From Ahrensia kielensis DSM 5890 (GTDB lineage: Bacteria; Pseudomonadota; Alphaproteobacteria; Rhizobiales; Rhizobiaceae): a DNA stretch of 64,000 nt. The DNA is taken from contig NZ_KB894531.1 of the NCBI RefSeq assembly GCF_000374465.1, positions 62,001-126,000 of the forward strand, written 5' to 3'. The notes beneath the pieces are model-generated. The model was given only the letters and a program-made list of their open reading frames with translations. It did not search any database and was not told where the DNA came from. Shown in pieces: positions 54,033-63,562 of the stretch. Numbering within the stretch: the stretch's first letter is position 1; the number at the start of each line of letters is the position of its first letter. The translations under genes were made by a program, and so were the position numbers.

Positions 54033-54583
54033 CGCCGTAAGACCAGTTTGCCGGATTTGTACTCAAAACCACGCAGCTTATTCATAAAGCTCATACCGAT
54101 CAGAACCGTACTAAGAGAGCTATCTTTCATCACAAGCGCTTCAACATCCGCGATGCGAATGGAGCCAAGTGTAACTTGCCTAATGACCGCACGGGCAGCT
54201 TTGGTGCTGCCGTTCGCGGTGCTTACCTCATAGATATAATCAGATGGTTTAAGCCGAATACCTGCGCGCCGCGCTGTGGTTTCATTGATCGCAATTGTGC
54301 TTGCGCCCGTATCGATAAGGCCTTGCACATTGAAATTATTAAGCTTGATGCTGCTGCGATAATGGCCAGTTTGGTCGCGCGCAATGTGTTCAACGCCCGA
54401 CAAGCGGAGCGATGTCTTTTTAACAGTTTGCGGCTTATTATCTGCTTTAGTTAATTGCTTTTGTTCTGTTGCCTGCCGCGTCGTTTGACCTGCGTTTAGA
54501 TGAGCCTTATTTCGCTTCAAATACTCCACAGCACTTAAAGCACTGATCGAAATAATACCCGCAGCAAGTAAAAGTCTTAACAT
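54029..54583 (-). CDS. Retropepsin-like aspartic protease (TIGR02281 type)
   Basis: The 184-residue protein has an N-terminal membrane anchor (about 2-19), a polar linker (about 20-60), and a retroviral-type aspartic protease domain with the active-site D91-T-G-A-S and the flap-like region AINETTARRAG. The closing ILIGMSFMN-like strand is seen as VLIGMSFMNKL. This clan AA family is widespread in Alphaproteobacteria and acts in the periplasm, substrate unknown. The ATG at 54583 has AGGAGA upstream; an earlier in-frame start is unlikely. Confidence 0.88.
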   Translation of the reverse strand: MLRLLLAAGIISISALSAVEYLKRNKAHLNAGQTTRQATEQKQLTKADNKPQTVKKTSLRLSGVEHIARDQTGHYRSSIKLNNFNVQGLIDTGASTIAINETTARRAGIRLKPSDYIYEVSTANGSTKAARAVIRQVTLGSIRIADVEALVMKDSSLSTVLIGMSFMNKLRGFEYKSGKLVLRR

Positions 54584-54731
54584 CCAAAAGTCTCCTTGCA
54601 AAAACCATACGCAAGAAAACTAGCAAGGCCGTTAACGCTGTCAGCAAACAATTAGCAACGTCAAAAAGATGTAAAAACATTTGTTAAAATGCGGTCTATT
54701 TGTAAGCGGCATCGTGATGCAGACGACATAT

Positions 54732-54950
54732 TTAGCTTCTACCTAACAACTTTCGTGCTGCTACCCAGACGAGACCTAGGACCGTTGCAATTATGCCTAG
54801 CAACATTATCCATGTCACAATTGCGAATTCTGGAGGCATTTCCCCATCGCTGCGCGCATAACTTGCCGCCAAGATCATGCCCAAAAGCCCCATTGAGACC
54901 AACAGCGCGCACAAGATCCAATACACGCGCTTTCGGTTTAATTGGATCAT
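54732..54950 (-). CDS. Small two-helix membrane protein
   Basis: The 72-residue protein has two hydrophobic helices (about 9-29 and 43-65) joined by a short acidic loop, with a basic C-terminus. No family is recognised. The ATG at 54950 has GAAGG at the proper distance; the in-frame ATG at 54971 has none. It follows upp by 50 nt on the same strand and may be co-transcribed. Confidence 0.6.
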   Translation of the reverse strand: MIQLNRKRVYWILCALLVSMGLLGMILAASYARSDGEMPPEFAIVTWIMLLGIIATVLGLVWVAARKLLGRS

Positions 54951-55000
54951 GCTGCCTTCAGGCCACGCCATTTCACATGAAAGGCTGTTGAAAAATCTAT

Positions 55001-55630
55001 CTATTTTGTGCCGTACATGCGGTCACCCGCATCGCCAAGACCAGGTACAATATAACCGCTTTCGTTTAAGCGCTCGTCAATTGATGCGGTAATGATCGGC
55101 ACATCAGGATGCGCTTTGGTGAAGTTTTCAATGCCTTCTGGTGCTGCAAGCAAGCAGACAAACCGCAAATTATTCGCGCCACGCTCTTTAAGCTTATCAA
55201 TCGCCATAATCGCTGAATTCGCTGTCGCCAACATAGGGTCAACAACAATTGTCAAACGCTCATCAAGGCTTTCAGGCGCTTTGAAATAATATTCAACTGC
55301 CTCTAACGTTTCATGGTCGCGGTAAAGTCCAACATGGGCAACGCGTGCCGACGGCACAAGATCAAGCATGCCATCAAGCAGTCCATTACCAGCGCGCAAA
55401 ACTGAAGCGAAAACAAGTTTCTTGCCATCTAAAACAGGCGATTCCATTTCAACAATCGGTGTTTGAATTGTTTCCGATGTCATCGGCAATTCACGCGTCA
55501 CTTCATAACAAAGAAGCAGTGAAATCTCTCTTAGAAGTCTGCGAAAACCCGCCGTTGAGGTTTCAACTTTGCGCATTTGGGTAAGCTTATGCTGAACCAG
55601 TGGGTGGGAAACAACAGTGACACCATTCAT
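55001..55630 (-). CDS. upp: Uracil phosphoribosyltransferase
   Basis: The 209-residue protein matches Upp end to end: [21 protein letters not shown], the PRPP-binding loop [12 protein letters not shown], and the uracil site near [16 protein letters not shown]. It converts uracil and PRPP to UMP, closing the salvage route for uracil released by DeoA. It is 56 nt downstream of add. Confidence 0.95.
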   Translation of the reverse strand: MNGVTVVSHPLVQHKLTQMRKVETSTAGFRRLLREISLLLCYEVTRELPMTSETIQTPIVEMESPVLDGKKLVFASVLRAGNGLLDGMLDLVPSARVAHVGLYRDHETLEAVEYYFKAPESLDERLTIVVDPMLATANSAIMAIDKLKERGANNLRFVCLLAAPEGIENFTKAHPDVPIITASIDERLNESGYIVPGLGDAGDRMYGTK

Positions 55631-55686
55631 GAAAACTCTCCTGATATTTGGACGACCTTAATACGCGTAAAACCTGCGCGAAAGCT

Positions 55687-56649
55687 CTAATCCAGTTTTG
55701 CCAGCAATTGCTTACGTGTTTCTTCGTCAACAAAGGCTGCTTTAATCGCTGTGCGGGTAATTTGAGTCAATTCAACGTCACTCAAACCAAACTCATTGGC
55801 ACCAATTTCATATTCGCGTTTGAGTGACGTATGAAAATGCGGTGGGTCATCGGAATTGAGCGTTACAGGAATGCCCGCTGCGCGCAGCGCCATAAAGGGA
55901 TGATCCTCAAACCCGTCATAAACCTTAAGTGAAATATTGGAGCCCGGACAGCATTCAAGCACAATCTGCTCATCGGCTAAGCGCTTCACAAGATCAGGAT
56001 CTTCAATTGCGCGAACACCGTGACCGATGCGCGATGGCTTAATATAATCAAGCGAATCACGCACAGATTGCGGACCAACCAGCTCACCAGCATGGGTCGT
56101 TATGCCAAGCCCTGCATCCCGCGCAACATCAAATCCTGGGGCGAAATCCTTGGGGTGGTGCATGCGTTCATCGCCGCCCATACCAAAGCCCGTGATCAGT
56201 GGGTGCGGGTTGCCCGCAATATATTTGGCAGCTCTGAGCACTGATTCTGGGCCGCCATGGCGCAGGCCCGTTGCAATCATTCGAGCTTCAATGCCGGTTT
56301 TTTCTTTTGCACGGCGCATGCCTTCTGCAATGCCGTCAATATAATCTTGCTCCGAGATGCCGATAGCGCGTGCGTGGTCCGTTGAGATAAACATTTCTGA
56401 ATAAATGCAATCATCATCTGCAAGCTCATTGAGATAGGTCTCGCTCAGCAAGGCGTAATCATCGGCGGAGCGAAAAAGATTAGCTGCGCCATCATAGCAT
56501 TTTAAAAACTGCGTAAAGTCATTCCAGACAAAAACGCCGTTCGAAATAATGTTAGAAACATCGACATTGTATTTACGCGCCTGACTTTCAACAAGTGCAG
56601 GGCTGGCCGCGCCTTCCAAATGGCAATGGATTTCTGCTTTAAGAACCAT
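55687..56649 (-). CDS. add: Adenosine deaminase
   Basis: The 320-residue protein has the metal-binding HCH motif (H8, H10 in EIHCHLEG), the catalytic region ITTHAGE, the SRIGHG motif and the second metal aspartate pair in TLNSDDPP. It deaminates adenosine or deoxyadenosine to inosine, which the PNP can use. ATG at 56649 with AGGGA upstream. Leftward with upp, divergent from ubiE. Confidence 0.93.
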   Translation of the reverse strand: MVLKAEIHCHLEGAASPALVESQARKYNVDVSNIISNGVFVWNDFTQFLKCYDGAANLFRSADDYALLSETYLNELADDDCIYSEMFISTDHARAIGISEQDYIDGIAEGMRRAKEKTGIEARMIATGLRHGGPESVLRAAKYIAGNPHPLITGFGMGGDERMHHPKDFAPGFDVARDAGLGITTHAGELVGPQSVRDSLDYIKPSRIGHGVRAIEDPDLVKRLADEQIVLECCPGSNISLKVYDGFEDHPFMALRAAGIPVTLNSDDPPHFHTSLKREYEIGANEFGLSDVELTQITRTAIKAAFVDEETRKQLLAKLD

Positions 56650-56773
56650 ATCGATGTCCCTTCTATTTTCTTTTTGCCAACCTATTTACTATTGTAACAT
56701 GCGGCAACTTGGCAAAGCGGCTATTTTTGCGGCATAGGGTATGTTGCCGTTAAACGAAACCAAGGATTTTATT

Positions 56774-57550
56774 ATGTCCACAGCGCGTACCGGTGTCGGC
56801 GAAGACATGAAGCAATCATTCGGCTTTGAAAAAGTCGAGGATGGCAATAAGCAGCAAAAAGTTGACGCGGTGTTCCACCACGTTGCTAAGCGCTATGACA
56901 TTATGAATGATTTCATGTCTGCGGGTGTTCATCGCGCTTGGAAGCAAGCAATGGTTGCGCAGCTCAATCCTCCCAAGCGAGGCAATTGGCGTTCACTGGA
57001 TGTTGCTGGCGGCACGGGCGATATCGCCTTTAAAATCGTCGAAGCATCTGGCCGAAACGTTCACACCACAGTTCTTGATATTAATGGCTCTATGCTGGAG
57101 GTCGGCCGCGAGCGAGCGATTAAAAATGGCCTCATCGACAATCTTGATTTCGTTGAAGCCAACGCAGAAGAACTACCTTTTGAAGACAATAGTTTTGATG
57201 CCTATACGATTGCCTTTGGCATTCGCAATGTGCCGGATATCAACAAGGCACTGCGTGAAGCACGGCGTGTGTTAAAACGCGGCGGCCGCTTTATGTGTTT
57301 AGAGTTTTCTGAAGTTGATGTGCCGTTGCTCGAACAATTCTATGAAGCTTGGTCATTTAAGGTCATACCGCCTGTTGGCAAGATGGTAACAGGCGATGCA
57401 CAACCCTATCAATATTTGGTCGAATCGATCCGCAAATTTCCCAATCAAAAAGATTTCGCAGCAATGATTGAAACGGCTGGCTTTGAGCGCGTGACATACC
57501 GTAACTATACGGGTGGTATTGCCGCCCTACATTCCGGATGGAAACTCTAA
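56774..57550 (+). CDS. ubiE: Ubiquinone/menaquinone biosynthesis C-methyltransferase
   Basis: The 258-residue protein is a SAM-dependent methyltransferase with UbiE/COQ5 signatures: [21 protein letters not shown] motif I DVAGGTGD (76-83), FGIRNVPD and the C-terminal [16 protein letters not shown]. It methylates the benzoquinol ring in ubiquinone synthesis. I chose the ATG at 56774 with AAGGA upstream. ubiB starts 1 nt after the stop. Confidence 0.95.
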   Translation: MSTARTGVGEDMKQSFGFEKVEDGNKQQKVDAVFHHVAKRYDIMNDFMSAGVHRAWKQAMVAQLNPPKRGNWRSLDVAGGTGDIAFKIVEASGRNVHTTVLDINGSMLEVGRERAIKNGLIDNLDFVEANAEELPFEDNSFDAYTIAFGIRNVPDINKALREARRVLKRGGRFMCLEFSEVDVPLLEQFYEAWSFKVIPPVGKMVTGDAQPYQYLVESIRKFPNQKDFAAMIETAGFERVTYRNYTGGIAALHSGWKL

Positions 57551-57551
57551 C

Positions 57552-59129
57552 GTGTCATCATTTTTAGCAGGATTTCGCCTCATTAAAGCTGGCTGGGTTT
57601 TCGCACGCGAAGGCGTTGTTGCAGCCATGCCGCGCGAAGGCTTGAGCGGACCTGCGCTAACGGCCCATAAAATTGCGACGAAAATGTCGCGCAGACGCGC
57701 TGGACGGCTAAATAATGTCGAGCGTATGAACAATGCGATCACGCGCCTTGGCCCATCCTATGCAAAGCTTGGTCAGTTTTTGGCAACGCGCCCTGACATT
57801 ATTGGATTAGATTTGGCGGTTGATCTTGCGACTTTGCAAGATCAGATGAAACAATTCCCAACGGCGCAATCTATCGCGCGTCTAGAAGACTCACTTGGCG
57901 CAAAGTGGGATACTTTTTTCACACGTATTGAAGAGCCGGTTGCTGCAGCATCAATTGCACAGGTGCATCCTGCCTATGTGCGAATGCCCGATGGGTCTGA
58001 GAAGAAAGTTGCAGTTAAAGTCATCCGTCCCGGCGTGCGCCAGCGTTTCCAGAAAGATCTCGATACGTTTTTTATGTTTGCCAATCTGCAGGAAAAATAT
58101 TTCCCAGCGACACGCAGACTGCGCCCAACAGCGATTGCGCAAACGCTCGCACAGTCTACGCGCATTGAAATGGACCTTCGCTTGGAAGCAGCCGCGCTTT
58201 CTGAAATTGCCGAAAACACAAAAGACGATACTGATTTTCGCGTTCCCAAAGTCGATTGGGTTCGCACCGGCCGTAATGTGCTGACAATGGAGTGGGTTGA
58301 CGGCATCAAGATGAGCGACACGGCAGCGCTTACGAAAGCGGGCCATGACCTCAATATACTTGCCGTCAATGTCATACAAAGTTTCTTGCGCCATGCGATG
58401 CGCGACGGTTTTTTTCACGCGGACATGCATCCAGGCAATTTATTTGTGGATGCTAAAGGCGACATAGTCGCTGTTGATATGGGTATTGCCGGACGCATTG
58501 GCATGAAAGAACGGCGCTTTCTTGCTGAAATCCTGTTCGGTTTTATTCAGCGAGACTACAGACGCGTGGCAGAAGTTCATTTCGAGGCAGGCTATGTGCC
58601 GCCTCACCATGATATTGACGCCTTTGCGCAAGCAATCCGTGCTGTGGGTGAGCCTATCCACGACCAACCTGCCGAAACAATATCAATGGGTAATCTTTTG
58701 ACCCTGTTGTTCGATGTGACTGAAATTTTTGATATGCAAACGCGGCCTGAATTATTGCTGCTTCAAAAAACGATGGTGGTTGTTGAAGGCAATGCGCGCA
58801 TGCTCGACCCGCAATTCAACATGTGGAAGGCCGCAGAGCCAGTTGTTGGCGATTGGGTGCGGCAAAATCTTGGGCCCGCAGCCGTGGTTAATGATGCGCG
58901 CAACGGCATTAAAGCAGGCTTGCGTCTTATGAAGGCTATGCCGGAACTTGCAAACCGCACTGAACAGCTCGCGCATGAAGTGGGTGCCATGGCTGAAAAC
59001 GGTATGAAACTCGATCCTGCAACCGTTAAAGCGATCGGCAAGGCTGAAGCCAAGGAAAGTCGTTGGGGACGTCGTGCATTATGGGTTATTGCGCTAAGCG
59101 CTCTCTATATCGCTTGGACGCTCACATAA
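57552..59129 (+). CDS. ubiB: Ubiquinone biosynthesis kinase-like protein UbiB
   Basis: The 525-residue ABC1/ADCK/UbiB atypical kinase has the KxGQ motif (K72-x-G-Q75), an Ala-rich nucleotide loop AAASIAQVH (131-139), K156 in VAVKVIRPG, HADMHPGN, and DMG in place of the usual DFG. A C-terminal membrane helix (WVIALSALYIAWTL) anchors it. It supports ubiquinone biosynthesis as ATPase. The GTG at 57552 is the likely start; the frame is open 39 nt upstream inside ubiE, so translational coupling is probable. Confidence 0.93.
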   Translation: MSSFLAGFRLIKAGWVFAREGVVAAMPREGLSGPALTAHKIATKMSRRRAGRLNNVERMNNAITRLGPSYAKLGQFLATRPDIIGLDLAVDLATLQDQMKQFPTAQSIARLEDSLGAKWDTFFTRIEEPVAAASIAQVHPAYVRMPDGSEKKVAVKVIRPGVRQRFQKDLDTFFMFANLQEKYFPATRRLRPTAIAQTLAQSTRIEMDLRLEAAALSEIAENTKDDTDFRVPKVDWVRTGRNVLTMEWVDGIKMSDTAALTKAGHDLNILAVNVIQSFLRHAMRDGFFHADMHPGNLFVDAKGDIVAVDMGIAGRIGMKERRFLAEILFGFIQRDYRRVAEVHFEAGYVPPHHDIDAFAQAIRAVGEPIHDQPAETISMGNLLTLLFDVTEIFDMQTRPELLLLQKTMVVVEGNARMLDPQFNMWKAAEPVVGDWVRQNLGPAAVVNDARNGIKAGLRLMKAMPELANRTEQLAHEVGAMAENGMKLDPATVKAIGKAEAKESRWGRRALWVIALSALYIAWTLT

Positions 59130-59180
59130 CACTGAAATCATTGATTGCATTTTTAAGAACATTATGATTTCATTGAAATC

Positions 59181-60602
59181 ATGGCATCTATTACTATTCG
59201 CAATCTTGAACCTGAAATCAAAGAAGCGCTTCGCAAGCGCGCGGCCAGCAATGGCCGCTCCATGGAAGAAGAAGCGCGGCATTATTTTGCGCAAATGGCA
59301 GCTGGACCAGTCCTGCTTTCTCCCGCATCTGCACCTGCGCCAATTTCAGTCTCTGACCCTTCGTCTCAAACACTGGCAGGCAAGCGCATATGCCTGATTA
59401 TTGGCGGCGGCATTGCTGCTTATAAATGCCTCGACCTCATACGACGCTTACGCGAACGCGGTGCATCTGTGCGCCCAGTTATGACAAAAGCGGCGACAGA
59501 ATTTGTCACCGAACTATCGATTGGCGCAATCGCGAATGATACGGTTTTTACTGAACTGTTTGATCGCAATGCAGAACACGATGTCGGGCATATTCGGCTT
59601 TCGCGCGAAGCCGATCTTATTGTTGTCGCACCGGCGACAGCCGACCTTATGGGCAAAATGTCCAACGGCTTGGCCAATGACCTTGCATCCACTGTATTAA
59701 TGGCGACCGATAAGCCAGTTCTTATTGCACCTGCAATGAACCCCAAAATGTGGGAACATCCAGCTACAAAACGCAATCGCAAGACGCTTCAAAGTGATGG
59801 TATTCACTTTATTGGCCCGCGCGCTGGCGAGATGGCAGAAAGCGGCGAAGCAGGCTTTGGCCGCATGGCTGAACCCTTAGAAATTGTGGGCGCCATTGAA
59901 CAATTATTAGACACACGGCCCAAGCCTTTAGCTGGCAAGAAAATCATTATGACGTCGGGCCCAACACATGAGCCGATTGATCCGGTGCGCTATATCGCTA
60001 ATCGTTCATCAGGCAAGCAGGGCTATGCGATAGCGACAGCACTGGCTGACCTTGGCGCTGATGTTTATCTGGTTTCTGGCCCAACGAGCCTTTCTAAACC
60101 GCAAAATGTAAAAACAATTGATGTTGAAACTGCGCGCGAAATGTATGATGCGGTTCACCAATTATTGCCTGCTGATGCAGCCATATTTGTGGCTGCTGTT
60201 GCTGATTACCGCGCGGCGGCCGAAGCAGATGAAAAAATCAAAAAGGAAAAGGGCGGCATCAACGCTATTGCGCTGACCGTGAACCCCGACATTCTGGCTT
60301 CCATCGGGAACCATGAAGCAAAAAGACCGCAACTTGTCATTGGGTTTGCTGCAGAAACACAAAACCTCATCAAGCACGGCGCATCTAAACTCAAACGCAA
60401 AGGTGCCGACTATATCGTTGCCAATGATGTGTCGCCCGATACCGGCATTGGCGGAAAAACGGGCGTCATGGGCGGTGACCGCAATCGCGTGACGCTTATT
60501 TCAAAGAAAAAGAACGATGCTTGGCCGGAAATGACCAAACAGCAAGTAGCGCATGAGCTCGCTCAACTGGTTGCCCAACATCTTGTAACTATCAAAGTTT
60601 AA
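59181..60602 (+). CDS. coaBC: CoaBC with N-terminal ribbon-helix-helix domain
   Basis: The 473-residue protein is the bifunctional phosphopantothenoylcysteine decarboxylase/ligase of coenzyme A synthesis. Residues about 1-40 (SITIRNLEPEIKEALRKRA, RSMEEEARHYF) form a FitA/Arc-like ribbon-helix-helix domain normally found in antitoxins; 41-65 is a Pro/Ala/Ser linker. CoaC follows with the His in VGHIRL (H137) and PAMNxxMW (185-191). The segment aligned with the catalytic Cys of E. coli CoaBC (C158, ACG-x4-GRM) reads AESGEAGFGRM, with Ser221 instead. CoaB starts near 250 with SGPTHEPIDPVRYI. No toxin gene is adjacent. Start ATG at 59181 retains the fusion; no separate start for CoaC is evident. 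Confidence 0.93.
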   Translation: MASITIRNLEPEIKEALRKRAASNGRSMEEEARHYFAQMAAGPVLLSPASAPAPISVSDPSSQTLAGKRICLIIGGGIAAYKCLDLIRRLRERGASVRPVMTKAATEFVTELSIGAIANDTVFTELFDRNAEHDVGHIRLSREADLIVVAPATADLMGKMSNGLANDLASTVLMATDKPVLIAPAMNPKMWEHPATKRNRKTLQSDGIHFIGPRAGEMAESGEAGFGRMAEPLEIVGAIEQLLDTRPKPLAGKKIIMTSGPTHEPIDPVRYIANRSSGKQGYAIATALADLGADVYLVSGPTSLSKPQNVKTIDVETAREMYDAVHQLLPADAAIFVAAVADYRAAAEADEKIKKEKGGINAIALTVNPDILASIGNHEAKRPQLVIGFAAETQNLIKHGASKLKRKGADYIVANDVSPDTGIGGKTGVMGGDRNRVTLISKKKNDAWPEMTKQQVAHELAQLVAQHLVTIKV

Positions 60603-61393
60603 GCAACAGCGGCGGCTTTTACCGATAAGAATGGTGCAACGCTCAGCTTTCCGTCCGCTATTTTCACTTGAGAATTGGCAGGAACAGCAGTCCAATTTCT
60701 GTCGGGATGCTCAAACGGTTCTGACACCAGACAAATACTTTGATCAGATGCGCAGCTTGCATAATAAAGGCTTGGCGGGCGGTTATCGGTAGAAAACCTG
60801 ATCGCATTCAGAGCATGTCCATCGCTATAGCAGGCTGTAAAACGAATGATTGTGTCTAAGTCGCGCTTTGCAGCTTCCGATATGACAAATTCAAGCATGC
60901 GTTCAAATGCAAGTGCTGGATCTTCTGCCAAACCGAACTCAACGGCCAGCAAAAACATCAATTCAGAATCTGTGCTGCCTTGCCGCATCGCGTAAACGCT
61001 ATCGCTCAGCCGGAACTCTAAGCTCCTGCGCAAAATGTCGAAATTACCGATCTGGCCATTATGCATAAATGACCAATTTTCATAGGTGAACGGATGACAA
61101 TTATCGCGGTTCGTTCCCCCGCCTGTCGAAGCACGAACATGCGCTAAAAATAGGCCTGAGCGAATTTGCTTGGCTAAGGAATGTAAATTTGTATCTGCCC
61201 AAGCAGGCAATATATCACGGTAAAGGCCCGGCATTTTACGTTCGCCATACCAAGCCAGCCCAAATCCGTCGCCATTGATCGCCGTTTTTGCTTCTGAAGC
61301 ATGCTGTGATTGCTCAATAAGGGAATGAGCAGGCGAGAGGATCATATCCTCCATGAAAATTGGTGGTCCCGCATAGGCAGCCCAACGACACAT
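60599..61393 (-). CDS. Class II glutamine amidotransferase (YafJ/EgtC-like)
   Basis: The 264-residue protein begins MCRWAAYAG, with Cys2 as N-terminal nucleophile after Met removal, and has NGDGFGLAWYG, HVRASTGGG and FMHNGQIGNF, all hallmarks of the Ntn-type glutaminase fold. It hydrolyses glutamine-type or gamma-glutamyl amide bonds; there is no synthetase domain, as in YafJ and EgtC. Its stop overlaps the coaBC stop by 4 nt. Confidence 0.9.
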   Translation of the reverse strand: MCRWAAYAGPPIFMEDMILSPAHSLIEQSQHASEAKTAINGDGFGLAWYGERKMPGLYRDILPAWADTNLHSLAKQIRSGLFLAHVRASTGGGTNRDNCHPFTYENWSFMHNGQIGNFDILRRSLEFRLSDSVYAMRQGSTDSELMFLLAVEFGLAEDPALAFERMLEFVISEAAKRDLDTIIRFTACYSDGHALNAIRFSTDNRPPSLYYASCASDQSICLVSEPFEHPDRNWTAVPANSQVKIADGKLSVAPFLSVKAAAVA

Positions 61394-61559
61394 GTTTATT
61401 TCCTATACTGCAGCTTCTTTTGCACCTTGACGATTATCAATGTGCACCTAGAGCCGATTCACATGTGGCTTATAATTACATCAAAGAAATGTGCTCGACT
61501 AGCCCATCTTAAAACCACAGTATCGACTTCGACGAAGCTCTACCATCGTTCTCAAAAAA

Positions 61560-61584
61560 TGAACAGATTGTCTTTTATTGTTCA
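61560..61584. promoter_or_regulatory. Candidate operator upstream of pirin gene
   Basis: TGAACA-N13-TGTTCA is an inverted repeat with 6-bp arms about 50 nt before the pirin start, in the 242-nt divergent region shared with the amidotransferase gene. The spacing resembles LysR- or HxlR-type sites. It is supported by symmetry only. Confidence 0.3.
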
Positions 61585-61635
61585 CTTTAATGATACGATC
61601 AATATATCTAACTTAACGGTCAAAGGAGACACATC

Positions 61636-62553
61636 ATGTCCATTAGACCTGTAAAACAGATTTCAGACGCGCAGCCCACAATGGAAGGCGCAGGCGTTCA
61701 TTTAAGCCGTGCCTTTGGTTTTGGCGATCCTTCGCTTGCCGATCCATTTTTGTTGTTTGACGATTTTCGCAATGACAATCCCGAACATTACAAAAAAGGG
61801 TTTCCATGGCATCCGCATCGCGGCATTGAAACGATTACTTATGTGCTTGCTGGAACGGTTGACCATGCAGACTCGCTTGGTAACTCCGGATCGCTTGGCG
61901 CTGGCTCGGTTCAATGGATGACTGCTGGTTCAGGCATAATGCATCAGGAAATGCCAAAGGGTGATGCAACTGGAAAAATGCACGGCTTTCAGCTTTGGGC
62001 GAATTTGCCTTCAAGCTTGAAAATGACATCGCCGCGCTACCAAGACATTGCAGGCGGCGATATTCCAGAAATCATTGATGATGACGGCACGATTGTGCGT
62101 GTGGTTGTTGGCGATTTTTGGGGCAAGAAAGGCCCCGTTGATGGCATTGCATCGGAACCTCAATATCTCGATATTACAGTTCCTGCAGGCAAGAAAAAAT
62201 CGTTCAAGGTTGATACATACCGATCAGCGTTTGCCTATATTTTTGACGGTTCAGGCACATTTCGCGATGCATCTCGTCCCTTCGGCGTTCTGGTTGAAAA
62301 GGAAGTTGAAGGCAATGAATTGCACTTGCGCGATATGACTGGCGACCGGACGCTCGTTGTCTTTGACAAAGGTGATGAGGTAACCGTTCAGGCCGGTGAA
62401 CATGGCATTCGTTTCTTGCTCATCTCAGGAAAACCTATCCAAGAACCTGTTGCTTGGCATGGCCCGATTGTCATGAATACGCGCCAAGAATTGCAGCAAG
62501 CCTTTGATGAACTTCGCAATGGTAGCTTTATTCGTGAAAGCGCAACGATGTAA
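61636..62553 (+). CDS. Pirin family protein
   Basis: The 305-residue protein is a bicupin of the pirin family, with the metal site H59, H61 (HPHRG), H103 and E105 (SGIMHQEMP) in the N-terminal cupin and a C-terminal pirin_C cupin. Bacterial pirins are iron proteins, some with quercetinase activity; physiological role is uncertain. The ATG follows AAGGAGA. A good terminator hairpin follows at 62563-62585. Confidence 0.93.
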   Translation: MSIRPVKQISDAQPTMEGAGVHLSRAFGFGDPSLADPFLLFDDFRNDNPEHYKKGFPWHPHRGIETITYVLAGTVDHADSLGNSGSLGAGSVQWMTAGSGIMHQEMPKGDATGKMHGFQLWANLPSSLKMTSPRYQDIAGGDIPEIIDDDGTIVRVVVGDFWGKKGPVDGIASEPQYLDITVPAGKKKSFKVDTYRSAFAYIFDGSGTFRDASRPFGVLVEKEVEGNELHLRDMTGDRTLVVFDKGDEVTVQAGEHGIRFLLISGKPIQEPVAWHGPIVMNTRQELQQAFDELRNGSFIRESATM

Positions 62554-62562
62554 CCATAAGAA

Positions 62563-62585
62563 AAGCCCGGCTCTTGGCCGGGCTT
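62563..62585 (+). terminator. Intrinsic terminator after pirin gene
   Basis: AAGCCCGGC and GCCGGGCTT form a perfect 9-bp GC-rich stem with a 5-nt loop, followed by AACTTTT. It lies 10 nt after the pirin stop and between converging genes. Confidence 0.8.
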
Positions 62586-62611
62586 AACTTTTAAACTATT
62601 GTGGTTCGCTC

Positions 62612-62812
62612 TTACTCGCTGATGCGAGCCATTGCCACTTGAATGTCTTGTAACGCACGTGATGCAAGACCTGGATCCAATGTACCGTCGGACTGTTGTG
62701 ACGCGATCTCTTCGCGCAATTGAAGAAGCGCAGTCTCTTTTTCGTCGCGGCTCATTGTATCATCGGCAACAATGCCGAGAGCGCTCTTTGTCGATAACAG
62801 TTCATCTGTCAT
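62612..62812 (-). CDS. Small acidic protein of unknown function
   Basis: The 66-residue protein is hydrophilic and helical, with DDTMSRDEKETALLQLREEIASQ in its centre. No family is recognised. ATG with AGGAGAA upstream supports it as a real gene. It lies between the pirin terminator and the peroxiredoxin gene, on the same strand as the latter. Confidence 0.6.
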   Translation of the reverse strand: MTDELLSTKSALGIVADDTMSRDEKETALLQLREEIASQQSDGTLDPGLASRALQDIQVAMARISE

Positions 62813-62883
62813 TCATTTTCTCCTTCGTTACTTGAGAAGAAAACGAGGGGCGGCTTAATTCGTTCCGCCCCTGACTAAAAAAT

Positions 62884-63540
62884 TTAGCTCTTTGGCAGCG
62901 GCGCTGTACGAAGATATGGGAAATGCGTCGTAAATTCGCCGAATTTAGCCTTCGCATCTTCGTTTGAAACTGTGGCTGGAATCACAACATCATCACCGAC
63001 ATTCCAGTTTGCAGGCGTTGCCACACTGTTAGCAGCTGCTGTTTGCAAACCGTCCAATGCGCGAAGAACTTCGGCAAAGTTACGTCCGACATTCATTGGG
63101 TAAGTCATAGACAATTTTAGCTTCTTGTCAGGACCAACAATGAACACAACACGCACAGTTGCAGTGTCATTTGGTGTACGGCCATCTGGTAGATAAGCCT
63201 CTGCTGGCAACATGTCGAAGGCTTTAGCGACAGCTAAATCGGTGTCCGCAATAATTGGAAAACCAGCTTTTGCGCCTGCAAAAGTTTCAATGTCGCCTTT
63301 CCACTTTTTGTGGTCTTCAACACCATCAACAGAAATACCAATTACCTTGGTGTTTCGCTTTTCCCACTCATCAGCAAGCTGCGCTACAGCGCCAAATTCT
63401 GTTGTGCAAACAGGCGTGAAGTCTTTTGGGTGCGAAAACAGGATTGCCCAGTTGTCACCAATAAACTCATGCAAAGAAAGCGATCCTTGATCAGTCTCAA
63501 CTTTAAGATCTGGAATAGTGTCGTTAATACGCAAGCCCAT
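62884..63540 (-). CDS. 1-Cys peroxiredoxin (Prx6 type)
   Basis: The 218-residue protein has the peroxidatic C45 in FTPVCTTE, the HPKDFTPV motif and a Prx6-type C-terminal extension with MTYPMNVGRNF; no resolving Cys is visible, so it is a 1-Cys enzyme reducing hydroperoxides. The ATG follows AAAGGAG. A palindrome (CCTATG-N6-CATAGG) sits about 25 nt upstream of the start and may control it. Confidence 0.93.
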   Translation of the reverse strand: MGLRINDTIPDLKVETDQGSLSLHEFIGDNWAILFSHPKDFTPVCTTEFGAVAQLADEWEKRNTKVIGISVDGVEDHKKWKGDIETFAGAKAGFPIIADTDLAVAKAFDMLPAEAYLPDGRTPNDTATVRVVFIVGPDKKLKLSMTYPMNVGRNFAEVLRALDGLQTAAANSVATPANWNVGDDVVIPATVSNEDAKAKFGEFTTHFPYLRTAPLPKS

Positions 63541-63562
63541 AATGGTCTCCTTTGGTAAAATG

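Noticed and set aside
59181-59300. Separate antitoxin gene upstream of coaBC
   Set aside because: The ribbon-helix-helix codons are in frame and continuous with coaBC, with no stop and no second start with a ribosome site.
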